Position numbers and translations under genes: made by a program. From positions 1 through 64,000 of the forward strand of contig JBJHBM010000007.1 in NCBI GenBank assembly GCA_050485485.1: DNA of 64,000 nucleotides, in the 5' to 3' direction. The notes below the pieces were generated by a model, which had not been told where the DNA came from, made no database searches, and saw nothing but the letters and a program-made list of their open reading frames with translations. Positions 34,301 to 41,131 of the stretch are shown here, in pieces (the stretch's first letter is position 1; every line of letters starts with the position of its first letter). The stretch is from WHSO01 sp050485485. Lineage in GTDB: Bacteria; Pseudomonadota; Alphaproteobacteria; SMXQ01.

Positions 34301-34544
34301 CGCCCTCGCGGCTCGAAAGGCCGTACTGGTGGAGGAAGCTTTCGACGCCGCCCACATCCGTGCGGCGGCGTCGTATTTCCGCGATCAGGCGCTTGGCGAC
34401 TCGCTCCACCCGGCGGCGCGCCTCGGGGTCGAAGGCCCCCTCGGCGAGCAGGTCGCGCACCGCCCGCGCCTCGTCCATGCGCGTGCGCGCACGGATCGCC
34501 CGGCGCAGGCGGCCACCCGCGATATCGCCGTCACCGATGATCAT
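31356..34544 (-). CDS. putA: Bifunctional proline dehydrogenase / L-glutamate-gamma-semialdehyde dehydrogenase
   Basis: PutA oxidises proline to glutamate in two steps: a flavin-dependent proline dehydrogenase and an NAD+-dependent aldehyde dehydrogenase. The 1062-residue protein starts directly with the PRODH arm region (no ribbon-helix-helix repressor domain), has the PRODH barrel at about 170-480 (VKGAYWDTEIKLAQEAGL), and the aldehyde dehydrogenase domain at about 540-1050 with Glu810 in AETGGQNAM and catalytic Cys844 in GQRCSALRV. This is the short type-A architecture, so regulation must come from a separate protein. It overlaps marC by 4 bp at the 3' end. Confidence 0.96.
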   Translation of the reverse strand: MIIGDGDIAGGRLRRAIRARTRMDEARAVRDLLAEGAFDPEARRRVERVAKRLIAEIRRRRTDVGGVESFLHQYGLSSREGVALMCLAEALLRIPDAETADRLIQEKIGGAEWERHLGRGGSLLVNASTWGLMLTGGIVRLGARRRDLFGILGRLVARSGEPVIREAVRAAMRIIGRQFVMGRTIEEALERAGDTPRMRHSFDMLGEAAMTAADALRYHARYAEAIEAVGAAAGSHRPAGALSVSVKLSALHPRFEFAQGQRIVAEVAGRLKSLAERACAHGIGLTVDAEEAARLEPTLDVFARVLGDGAFRGWDGFGLAVQAYQKRAPAVLDWLAAEARAAGRRVPVRLVKGAYWDTEIKLAQEAGLDGYPVYTRKSATDLCYIACARRMLAASDAFLCQFATHNAHTVAAVIELAREAGVATGAFEFQRLHGMGEALYAHMAAAGSRATEGGHPVRVYAPVGSHEDLLPYLVRRLLENGANTSFVNRIADDAALLARLVSDPAERMQGHLAAGRTAHTRIPLPRDLFAPERVNAAGVDLNDPRAVTALAENVTRASEETYHAAPVLGGQAMTRGAASPILDPADLSRRVGTVRPAEVQDIESALAAASAVARGWNETPAVQRADILERAAQAIEDDRAALMALAIREGGKSVRDALAEVREAVDLCRYYAARARADFAAPRPLPGVTGEDNTLHFSGRGVFACIAPWNFPLAIFIGQVAAALAAGNTVVAKPAEQTPLIAARAIGHFLAAGVPPDALALLPGDGRVGAALVADPRIAGVAFTGSTETAQAINRALAARDAPIVPLIAETGGQNAMIVDSSALPEQVVRDVVTSAFLSAGQRCSALRVLAVQAEAADRVLAMLAGAMETLKVGDPGRLATDVGPVIDANARAALETHCATLTRRAGLIARTPTPGDLPAGHWFAPVAWEIPPEEIPVREVFGPILHVVRWKSDALNAVLDRIAATGYGLTLGIHSRLTAMWDRVRARLPVGNTYVNRSMIGAVVGSQPFGGEGLSGTGPKAGGPHYLLRFALERAVTVNTTATGGNAALFAALDEEEGDAL

Positions 34545-34601
34545 GCCGGAATTATGTCCTAAGAACGGTGCGAACGCCGAAGGATTCTACGGTAGAGCCC
34601 G

Positions 34602-35057
34602 CTAGAGCAGGCCGAGCTCGCGCAGCTCCCGGGCAAGCTCGGGCGGCAGGCGCCCGCTCCCCTTTGCCGTCCGCGTACCGGCCTTGCCCTCAAGATCGGG
34701 GGGCGTTTCCGCGTCCGCGAGATAGCGCCAGCCCTGGAACGCCCGGTGCGGCGTCGGCACCGTGCGTATGATGGCAGCGGCGAGCCGGATCGCACAGCGC
34801 TTGCGGGCACGTCCCGGGCGAACGCGTTCCTCGAAACCGAGAATCTTCTGGCGCGCCGCGATCTCGCCTCGGATCACCCAGTAGAGCGAGCCGCCGTCCA
34901 ACACCTCCTCTGCCCGGCGCGGAAAGCTGCGGGTGAAATGGAACGTGCCGGCGCCGTCGCCGTTGGCGCGGCGCTCGGCACGGCGGGCTTTCTGGACCTG
35001 CGCCAGATGGGCGACCGAATCGATGCCCACCGCGAGCTTGAGGATATGCAACGCCAT
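34602..35057 (-). CDS. DUF1489 family protein
   Basis: This 151-residue cytoplasmic protein belongs to the alphaproteobacterial DUF1489 family, without known function. Recognised parts are LHILKLAVGIDSVAHLAQVQ at the N-terminus, FHFTRSFPRRAEEVLDGGSLYWVI and PHRAFQGWRYLADAETPPDL. It lies 28 bp after the TPP-dependent enzyme and 57 bp before putA on the same strand. Nothing in the sequence suggests a catalytic site. The C-terminal 25 residues are family-variable and basic. Confidence 0.88.
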   Translation of the reverse strand: MALHILKLAVGIDSVAHLAQVQKARRAERRANGDGAGTFHFTRSFPRRAEEVLDGGSLYWVIRGEIAARQKILGFEERVRPGRARKRCAIRLAAAIIRTVPTPHRAFQGWRYLADAETPPDLEGKAGTRTAKGSGRLPPELARELRELGLL

Positions 35058-35085
35058 GCGCTCGCCTGTGGCGCGCTCGCGGCGA

Positions 35086-36804
35086 CTAGCCGTTGCGCGA
35101 AACGATGTTGAGAAGCGCCTGACGGCCCTTGGCGATATTGTTCATGGCACGGTCGATGGCGCCCGGCAGCTTGGCCGGATCCTCCACCCGCTCGCCGTAG
35201 CCGTCCGCCACTTCGACCACCTTCTCATAGGCCGTGCCGGGCTGGAAGTAGGTCAGCGGCTCCCAATTCGACTTGGCGGCATAGCCATCGGGATAGACCT
35301 CGCGGGTATTGCGGCGCACCGCGTTCCACATGGCGTTGTTGAAGACCATGAACAGGACCGGGAGCTTTTCCGCACTCGCGACGTAATGGGCCGAAACCGG
35401 GTTGCCGAACATGTAGGCGCCGTCGCCCACGGTGCAGAACACCTGACGGTCGCGGTTGGCGAGCTTCATGCCGAGCGAGGTTCCGAGACTCCAGCCGAGC
35501 CCGCCGCCGTAGCCGAGCGAGAAGAACGTTCCAGGCTTCGAGAAGCGCATGTGGTGGTGGGCAAGCTGGCTTTCCTTGATGATGATGTCATCCTCGCCCT
35601 TCACCTGGTCGATGCAGTGCGAAACCCAGGCCGGATGGATCGGGCTGTCGGTCCTGGCCTTTTCGAGCGTCGCCTTCTTGCGCTCGGCCTGATCGGCCCG
35701 CAACGCCTCTATGCGCCTGCGCCGCGCATCGATACGGGCGCGCGCGCCTTTTTCCTCGGCCGCGAGCGCGGCATCGAGCGCGCGCAGCGTCGCCTTGAGC
35801 ATGCCGGTGATGGCCACGTCGCAGGGAAAGCCGCGGATCGGATAGTTCTCGAACAGCGGATCGGCGCCGAGGTGGATCACCTTGCAGTCCTCGCCGGGCG
35901 CGGCTTTGGCCGGAATCCAAGGCACGTCGCAGTCGGCGACCACGATCACGTCGGCATCCTTGAGGAAGGCGTCGGGGTTGTAGCCCGCGTTCATCGGATG
36001 GTCGGAACCGAGGCACATGTAGCGCGGCTTGCGCTGGGTCACCGGGATCGCGAAACGGTCCGCGAGCGTGCCGAGCACGTCCACGTCCTCCGGATCGAAA
36101 CCCGCGCTCGCCGTGATGATGAGGGGGTTCTCGGCCTTGGCGATCATCGCCGCGGCCCGCGCGACCGCCTCCGGGTCCGGGTACGGCGGCGAAGCCGCGT
36201 GGCGGCGCGTCGGAGAATCGTAGGCGAAATTCGAGACGGGTGCGGCAAGCACCTCGCGCGGCAGCGTGAGATAGACGGGGCCGCGCGGATAGCTCATGGC
36301 CTCGTTGAGGGCGCGGTCCACCGCGACTTCCACCACCTCCGCGTTCGGCAGCTCGTAGTCCCACTTCACGACCTCGCGCACCATTGCGCGCTGGTCGAAC
36401 ATCTCCTGCGGCCAGTGAATCTCCCCGGTGCGCGAGCCCGTCAGGGTCGCGGTCTCCGAGAACGGTGTGCGGCCCGCCGAAAACAGGATCGGGACGTTGC
36501 CGCGATAGGCGTTGATGAGCATGCACATCGCGTTGGCGGTGCCGACGTTCACGTGGACCATCACCGCCTGGGGACGCCCCGTCATGGCGTAGTAGCCCTG
36601 GGCCATCGCCATCGCCACGTTCTCGTGCGGACAGGTGACAGGCTCCGGCACCTTGATGCCGCTTGCGCGCAGTTTCGAGAAAGACTCGATCAACGGCGCG
36701 AAGTCCGTGCCGGCATTGCCGAAGAGGTAATCCACGCCCCGGTCGGCGAGCACATGGAGGTAGGCGTCGGCGACGGTGCCGGACGCGATGGTCTTCTTGG
36801 ACAT
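35086..36804 (-). CDS. Thiamine pyrophosphate-dependent enzyme, acetolactate synthase-like
   Basis: A 572-residue member of the pyruvate-oxidase/acetolactate-synthase superfamily. The cofactor-activating Glu61 is in CPHENVAMA, and the TPP/Mg2+ motif GDGAYMFGNP through VFNN lies at about 459-490. The middle domain is an FAD/ADP-binding-like Rossmann fold. It resembles an orphan clade annotated only as thiamine pyrophosphate-requiring protein. It is not IlvB, as no small regulatory subunit follows and the sequence differs in the active-site region. GGGAG precedes the ATG. Neighbours (DUF1489, putA, SDR, mgtE) do not reveal its substrate. Confidence 0.85.
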   Translation of the reverse strand: MSKKTIASGTVADAYLHVLADRGVDYLFGNAGTDFAPLIESFSKLRASGIKVPEPVTCPHENVAMAMAQGYYAMTGRPQAVMVHVNVGTANAMCMLINAYRGNVPILFSAGRTPFSETATLTGSRTGEIHWPQEMFDQRAMVREVVKWDYELPNAEVVEVAVDRALNEAMSYPRGPVYLTLPREVLAAPVSNFAYDSPTRRHAASPPYPDPEAVARAAAMIAKAENPLIITASAGFDPEDVDVLGTLADRFAIPVTQRKPRYMCLGSDHPMNAGYNPDAFLKDADVIVVADCDVPWIPAKAAPGEDCKVIHLGADPLFENYPIRGFPCDVAITGMLKATLRALDAALAAEEKGARARIDARRRRIEALRADQAERKKATLEKARTDSPIHPAWVSHCIDQVKGEDDIIIKESQLAHHHMRFSKPGTFFSLGYGGGLGWSLGTSLGMKLANRDRQVFCTVGDGAYMFGNPVSAHYVASAEKLPVLFMVFNNAMWNAVRRNTREVYPDGYAAKSNWEPLTYFQPGTAYEKVVEVADGYGERVEDPAKLPGAIDRAMNNIAKGRQALLNIVSRNG

Positions 36805-36894
36805 CTCTGCTCCCTTTCGTGGCCCTGGAGGCCTGTCTTTCTCTAATCTTGTACCTTCCGGGTCCCGCCCTCGCCAGCCCTTAATGTCCCTGCC

Positions 36895-37575
36895 TCACCA
36901 GGGGATTTCGGTGCCGTTGTAGCGGTAGAAGCGTCCGGAATCTCCGGGTTTCGCATCGGCGATGCCTCGCCGCATACCGGTCACCGATTCCGGGGGATCG
37001 ATCTTGCCGCCGGGGCCGCCCATGTCGGTACGGACCCAGCCCGGATGCAGCAAAAGGACGATGATGCCCCGAGGCGCCAGATCCACGGCGAGGCTGCGAC
37101 CAGCGGCATTGAGCGCCGCCTTGGAGGAGCGGTAGGCGTAATAATTGCCCGAGCTATTGTCGGCGATGGAGCCCATCTGGCTGGTGACGAGCGCCACGCG
37201 CTTCAGGAGACCGCGCTCGAGATGCGGCAGGAAAGCCTCCGTCACGGCCACAGGCGCAAGCGCATTGGTCCTCAGGACCTCCGTCCAGCCTTCGTAGTCG
37301 ATGGCGCCGAGGGACTGACGGCGCCCGTAGATACCTGCGTTGTTGACCAGCACGTCGAGGGGTTCGCCGTCCAGCCTTTCCGCCAGGGCGCCCACGGCGG
37401 CAAATTCCGCGACATCGAGCCGGTGGACCTCGATATCCCCGGACAGGGCGTTCAGCTGCGTCGCTTCGGCCGGTGCACGGCAGCAGGCATGGACCCGCCA
37501 CCCATCGGTGACGTACTGCCGCACGAATTCGAGGCCGAGGCCACGATTCGCGCCCGTGACAAGCACAGTAGGCAT
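36895..37575 (-). CDS. Short-chain dehydrogenase/reductase family oxidoreductase
   Basis: A 226-residue classical SDR. The NAD(P) motif TGANRGLG starts at residue 7, NNAG follows in DVLVNNAGIYGRR, and the catalytic set is Ser in VTSQMGS with Tyr and Lys in YYAYRSSKAALN. The overall pattern (HPGWVRTDMGG) resembles the CsgA/C-factor group. The start is ATG 37575, which gives the TVLVTGANRG N-terminus; upstream in-frame codons lie inside mgtE. It starts 7 bp after the mgtE stop, so it is probably translated from the same message. Substrate unknown. Confidence 0.9.
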   Translation of the reverse strand: MPTVLVTGANRGLGLEFVRQYVTDGWRVHACCRAPAEATQLNALSGDIEVHRLDVAEFAAVGALAERLDGEPLDVLVNNAGIYGRRQSLGAIDYEGWTEVLRTNALAPVAVTEAFLPHLERGLLKRVALVTSQMGSIADNSSGNYYAYRSSKAALNAAGRSLAVDLAPRGIIVLLLHPGWVRTDMGGPGGKIDPPESVTGMRRGIADAKPGDSGRFYRYNGTEIPW

Positions 37576-37582
37576 GGCCCAG

Positions 37583-39001
37583 TCATAGCAGAAACAGCGC
37601 CGCGGCGCCAAGGAAGGCCGCAAAGCCTACGGTATCCGTAATGGTGATCAGAAACGGGCTGGAGGCGATCGCGGGATCGACCGAGAAGCGGTCGAGGGTG
37701 AGCGGGATCAGCACGCCTACGGCGCCGGCCGCGAGCAGGTTCACCATGAGCGCGCCCGCGATCACCAGGCCGAGATGATGCGAGGAGAACCAGAGCGCGG
37801 CAATCACGCCGACGACGAAGGCCAGGATCATGCCGTTGATGACGGCGACGGCGATCTCCTTGGTGAGGATACGCACGGCGTTGGCGCCGTGCAGTTCCTT
37901 CATGGCGATAGCGCGCACCGCGACCGTCATGGTTTGGATGCCGGCGTTTCCGCCGAGCGCGGCAACGATCGGCATAAGGACCGCAAGCGCCACTATTTCC
38001 TGGATCGTGCCCTCGAACATCCAGATCACCAGCGACGCGCACAGCAGGCCGAGCAGCGAGACGATCAGCCAGGATACGCGCGAGCGGGAAGTGCGCAGGA
38101 TGGAATCGTAAGCTCCGTCTTCCTTGACGCCGGCGAGGCGAAGGATGTCCTCCTCCGCCTCTTCGTGAACCACGTCCATCACGTCGTCGTGGGTGATGAC
38201 GCCGACCAGGCGGCCACGCTCGTCCACCACCGGCGCCGAGGCAAGGTCATACTGGCGGAACAGGTTGGCGACCTCTTCCTGATCGGTCCCGACCGGGATG
38301 CGGTCGATGTCCCCGTCCATGAGATCGGAGAGCGCCACATGGCGGCGCGAGCGCAGGATGCGCGAAAGCGAGACCACGCCGAGCGGTCTACGGCCCTCGT
38401 CCACCACGAACACGTCCAGGAACTCGTCGGGGAGGTGTTCCGCGCCGCGTTCGGCCTCCTCGCGGAGGTAGTCGATGGTGTCGCCCACGGTCCAATGGGA
38501 AGGCAACGCCACGAACTCGCGCTGCATCAGGCGGCCGGCCGTTTCCTCGGGCAGCGCCAACGCTTCCTCGAGTGTCGCGCGCTCGTCGGCATCGAGCTGG
38601 TCGAGCACCTCCGCCTTCACGTCATCGTCGAGGCTGGAGACCACCTCGACCGCGTCGTCCGTTTCGAGTTCCGAAACGGCCGCCGCCAGATCGACGGGAC
38701 CGAGCTGCTCGGCAACGGCTTCCAGTGCCGGCTCCTCCAGGAAGGTCAGCAGCTCCGGATCGACGCGCGGGCCGATAATGTCGATCAGGCTGCGGCGTTC
38801 GGCCGGCGGCAGGTTATGGATCAGGTCGGCGAGGTCGGCGGCATGAAGGGAGAGGCAGAGCGCCTCGACACGCGTGGCGTCCCCGGCGGCAAGCGCCTCC
38901 CGGACGGCCGCGATCTGGTCTTCGGAGACGCCATAGAGCTCTTCGGCGCGGTCGCTCCCTGCGATGGGCCCGGCTGCGGAACGGGGCGGGGTCTCGGACA
39001 T
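37583..39001 (-). CDS. mgtE: Magnesium transporter MgtE
   Basis: MgtE is a Mg2+ channel of the inner membrane, gated by cytoplasmic Mg2+. The 472 residues show the MgtE N-domain of helical repeats (about 20-150), two CBS domains (about 150-285, with FVVDEGRRPLGVVSLSRIL and PVVDERGRLVGVITHDDVMD), the connecting helix and five C-terminal helices with ALGGNAGIQTMTVAVR, which contributes the pore. GGAGGTGA sits 5-6 bases before the ATG. Whether it is regulated by an M-box cannot be said: the 108 bp upstream, to the tRNA, are too short and none was seen. Confidence 0.95.
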   Translation of the reverse strand: MSETPPRSAAGPIAGSDRAEELYGVSEDQIAAVREALAAGDATRVEALCLSLHAADLADLIHNLPPAERRSLIDIIGPRVDPELLTFLEEPALEAVAEQLGPVDLAAAVSELETDDAVEVVSSLDDDVKAEVLDQLDADERATLEEALALPEETAGRLMQREFVALPSHWTVGDTIDYLREEAERGAEHLPDEFLDVFVVDEGRRPLGVVSLSRILRSRRHVALSDLMDGDIDRIPVGTDQEEVANLFRQYDLASAPVVDERGRLVGVITHDDVMDVVHEEAEEDILRLAGVKEDGAYDSILRTSRSRVSWLIVSLLGLLCASLVIWMFEGTIQEIVALAVLMPIVAALGGNAGIQTMTVAVRAIAMKELHGANAVRILTKEIAVAVINGMILAFVVGVIAALWFSSHHLGLVIAGALMVNLLAAGAVGVLIPLTLDRFSVDPAIASSPFLITITDTVGFAAFLGAAALFLL

Positions 39002-39109
39002 CCTCTCACCTCCGGTCTCCGGGGGCGCACCCGACCAGGGGCGGGCCCACTCGAAATGTTCCAGAAAGCCGCAAGGCCCGCGGGATCAGCGTCGGGCCTC
39101 GGGATATGA

Positions 39110-39196
39110 TGGTGCGGTCGAGAAGACTCGAACTTCCACGGGGTCTCCCCCACAGCGACCTCAACGCTGCGCGTCTACCAATTCCGCCACGACCGC
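39110..39196 (-). tRNA. tRNA-Leu, anticodon GAG
   Basis: The 87-base gene folds as a class II tRNA. The acceptor stem pairs GCGGTCG (39196-39190) with CGACCGC, followed by an encoded ACCA at 39113-39110. The D-arm has GCGGAATTGGTAGACGC, the anticodon stem CAGCG/CGCTG encloses TTGAGGT with GAG as anticodon, the long variable arm is TGGGGGAGACCCCG, and the T-arm has GTTCGAGT. It reads CUC/CUU leucine codons. It lies alone between mgtE and divergent lipB. Confidence 0.96.
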
Positions 39197-39221
39197 ATAT
39201 TCGTTGCTAGAATAAAACCGG

Positions 39222-39243
39222 CCCGGCGGCCGAAACCGCCGGG
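39222..39243. repeat. Inverted repeat between tRNA-Leu and lipB
   Basis: An 8-bp perfect stem (CCCGGCGG 39222-39229 with CCGCCGGG 39236-39243) with a 6-base loop. On the minus strand it is followed by CCGGTTTTATT, so it may terminate antisense reading from lipB towards the tRNA. On the plus strand it would lie in the lipB leader. Confidence 0.55.
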
Positions 39244-39283
39244 CGGCATGGGGATAGCAAATCGTACCGGTAATCGCAAGCCT

Positions 39284-39967
39284 ATGGTCGAAACCGCGGA
39301 ATTCCTTGATCGGAAGGCCATCGAATGGCACCGGAGTGCCGGCCTCGTGGACTACGAGGACGCGGTCGCCGCCATGGAGGCCCGGGTCGCCGGAATCCGG
39401 GCCAGAACGGCGCGGGAGCTTGCCTGGGCGCTGGAACACCCCCCGCTCTACACCGCCGGCACCTCGGCCAGCGAGGACGATTTGCTGGACCCGGGCGGAC
39501 TACCGATCTACCGCACCGGCCGGGGCGGACGCTTTACGTGGCACGGGCCGGGCCAAAGAGTGGTCTACCTGATGCTCGACCTCAAGGCACGGGGCAGCGA
39601 CGTCCGCGGTTACGTCTGCGACCTGGAAAGCTGGATCATCGCCGCGCTCGCCCGGCTGGGCGTGCGGGGCGAACGACGTCCTGGGCGCGTGGGCATCTGG
39701 GTCGTGCGGAAAGACGGGCGCGAGGAAAAGATCGCCGCGCTCGGCGTGCGTGTGCGCCATTGGGTGAGCTACCATGGGATCGCCATCAACGTCGCACCGG
39801 ACCTCTCCCATTTCCGGGGAATCGTGCCGTGTGGCATCGCCGAGCACGGTGTCACGTCGCTCGCGGCGCTCGGCACGGACGCCGATATGGCCGCGCTCGA
39901 CGCGGCCCTACAAGCGGAATTCGAGCCCACCTTCGACCGCAAGCTCACACTGTCGGCAGAATCCTAA
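39284..39967 (+). CDS. lipB: Octanoyltransferase (lipoate biosynthesis)
   Basis: LipB moves an octanoyl group from acyl carrier protein to lipoyl domains, the first step in lipoate synthesis on 2-oxoacid dehydrogenases. The 227-residue protein has the family block GRGGRFTWHGPGQ, with HGPGQ at 87-91, Lys149 in KIAALGV and the catalytic Cys183 in PCGIAEHGVTSL. ATG 39284 is chosen; an in-frame ATG at 39248 would add 12 residues and neither has a good ribosome site. The end overlaps the convergent acylphosphatase gene by 23 bp. lipA is not in this window. Confidence 0.94.
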   Translation: MVETAEFLDRKAIEWHRSAGLVDYEDAVAAMEARVAGIRARTARELAWALEHPPLYTAGTSASEDDLLDPGGLPIYRTGRGGRFTWHGPGQRVVYLMLDLKARGSDVRGYVCDLESWIIAALARLGVRGERRPGRVGIWVVRKDGREEKIAALGVRVRHWVSYHGIAINVAPDLSHFRGIVPCGIAEHGVTSLAALGTDADMAALDAALQAEFEPTFDRKLTLSAES

Positions 39968-40262
39968 ACTCGATGCCGAAATCGTCGTCGGTGGGGCGAA
40001 ACTCGCCGGGAATGCGCACGACCTGAGTGACATGGGCCTTCGACGGGCCATGCTGACAGGAATCCGCCATCGTGCGCACCGTTTGCATCTCACCCGAAAA
40101 CACCGCTTCGACCGTGCCGTCGCTGCGGTTGCGGACCCAGCCCTTGAGACCGCGCCGGGTCGCTTCCGCCTGAATCCAACTGCGGAAATTGACACCCTGG
40201 ACCCTGCCGCGGATGCGAACGTGCATCGCCATCATTTCGGGTTCGTTGCCGGACGCGGACAT
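39945..40262 (-). CDS. Acylphosphatase
   Basis: Acylphosphatases hydrolyse acyl phosphates such as carbamoyl phosphate and 1,3-bisphosphoglycerate. The 105-residue product has the active-site loop RGRVQGVNFRSW with catalytic Arg27, and GWVRNRSDGTVEAVFSG with Asn45. The family loop is VQGVxFR, and here x is Asn rather than the common Gly or Phe-flanking residue. An 11-residue N-terminal extension precedes the fold. It starts 1 bp after the ATP12-family stop, so the two form one operon. Its end overlaps convergent lipB by 23 bp. Confidence 0.93.
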   Translation of the reverse strand: MSASGNEPEMMAMHVRIRGRVQGVNFRSWIQAEATRRGLKGWVRNRSDGTVEAVFSGEMQTVRTMADSCQHGPSKAHVTQVVRIPGEFRPTDDDFGIEFRILPTV

Positions 40263-40263
40263 C

Positions 40264-41037
40264 TCATTCCTCCGATAGAAGCTTCACGAAACCGGCCGCC
40301 TGTTCGAGGTCAAGCCGCCTGGCCGCACGAGCGCGCGCCGCTTCGCCATCATCGCCCCAGCGCTCGGCCTGGAACGATTCCTCGAGCGTGGCGGCCTCGA
40401 AAGCCTCGGATACGTCTATGGCGCCCTCGACAAGCGCGAGGCCTATCACCACCGAGCCTGCGGCACGGGTCGCGAGCGACAAAGCGGCAAACCTGAAATC
40501 ATCGCAGTCCGAGACCGCAGCCTTGATCGCCTCGAGAACGACATCGGGCTGCGGTGGAGCCCGCAGCCCCTGCCCCACCGCAAGCTCGACCCCGAAACGG
40601 CCCGCGAACCAGGCGCAGATGGGACCCCAGCATCGGTCTTCGCGCGCAACCAAGGCATCGGGGCCGTCGGCGCGGATGCAGACGAGATCGGTGCCGCCAT
40701 AGGCAGCAAGGTCGCGCACGTGGGCGGCGCGCGCCCCCGGCTCCCCCGCAATCACGTCGATCGCGCCCGCGGCGATGCGGAAATTGGGTGCCGCAGCGGG
40801 ATCGGCCATTCCCCTGCCCGCAAGACGGCGCGGGTCGGCCGCGATCTCGCCGGCGATCGCCTCGGCAAGCGCCCGAGTGGGCACCACAACCGGATGGCCG
40901 CGCGGCGTCGTCGCCGGACGGCCGTTGACGGTGAGCCGATAGGCGTTGCCCTCGGCGACGACGCCCATCGTCACCTTCATATTCGGGCCGGCAGTGCCGG
41001 CCAGATCCGGCATGCGTGGCGGGTTGGCTGTGGTCAT
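40264..41037 (-). CDS. ATP12-family F1-ATPase assembly chaperone
   Basis: Members of the ATP12 family help assemble the F1 alpha subunit in mitochondria, and homologues are found in alphaproteobacteria. The 257-residue protein has the family layout: YRLTVNGRPATTPRGHPVVVPTRALAEAIAGE at the N-terminus, the middle DLVCIRADGPDALVAREDRCWGPI and the C-terminal FEAATLEESFQAERWGDD. ATG 41037 is chosen; ATG 40980 is possible. It is coupled to acylphosphatase (1-bp gap) and divergent from the DASS permease. The atp operon itself is not in this window. Confidence 0.9.
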   Translation of the reverse strand: MTTANPPRMPDLAGTAGPNMKVTMGVVAEGNAYRLTVNGRPATTPRGHPVVVPTRALAEAIAGEIAADPRRLAGRGMADPAAAPNFRIAAGAIDVIAGEPGARAAHVRDLAAYGGTDLVCIRADGPDALVAREDRCWGPICAWFAGRFGVELAVGQGLRAPPQPDVVLEAIKAAVSDCDDFRFAALSLATRAAGSVVIGLALVEGAIDVSEAFEAATLEESFQAERWGDDGEAARARAARRLDLEQAAGFVKLLSEE

Positions 41038-41131
41038 GCCGCCAATGTGCCAATAAAATGATGCGAAATGAAGCATCTACGAGGCCATCCGCGGCGATTT
41101 CGCAAGTCGGCCTCGAACCGGAATTCCACGC

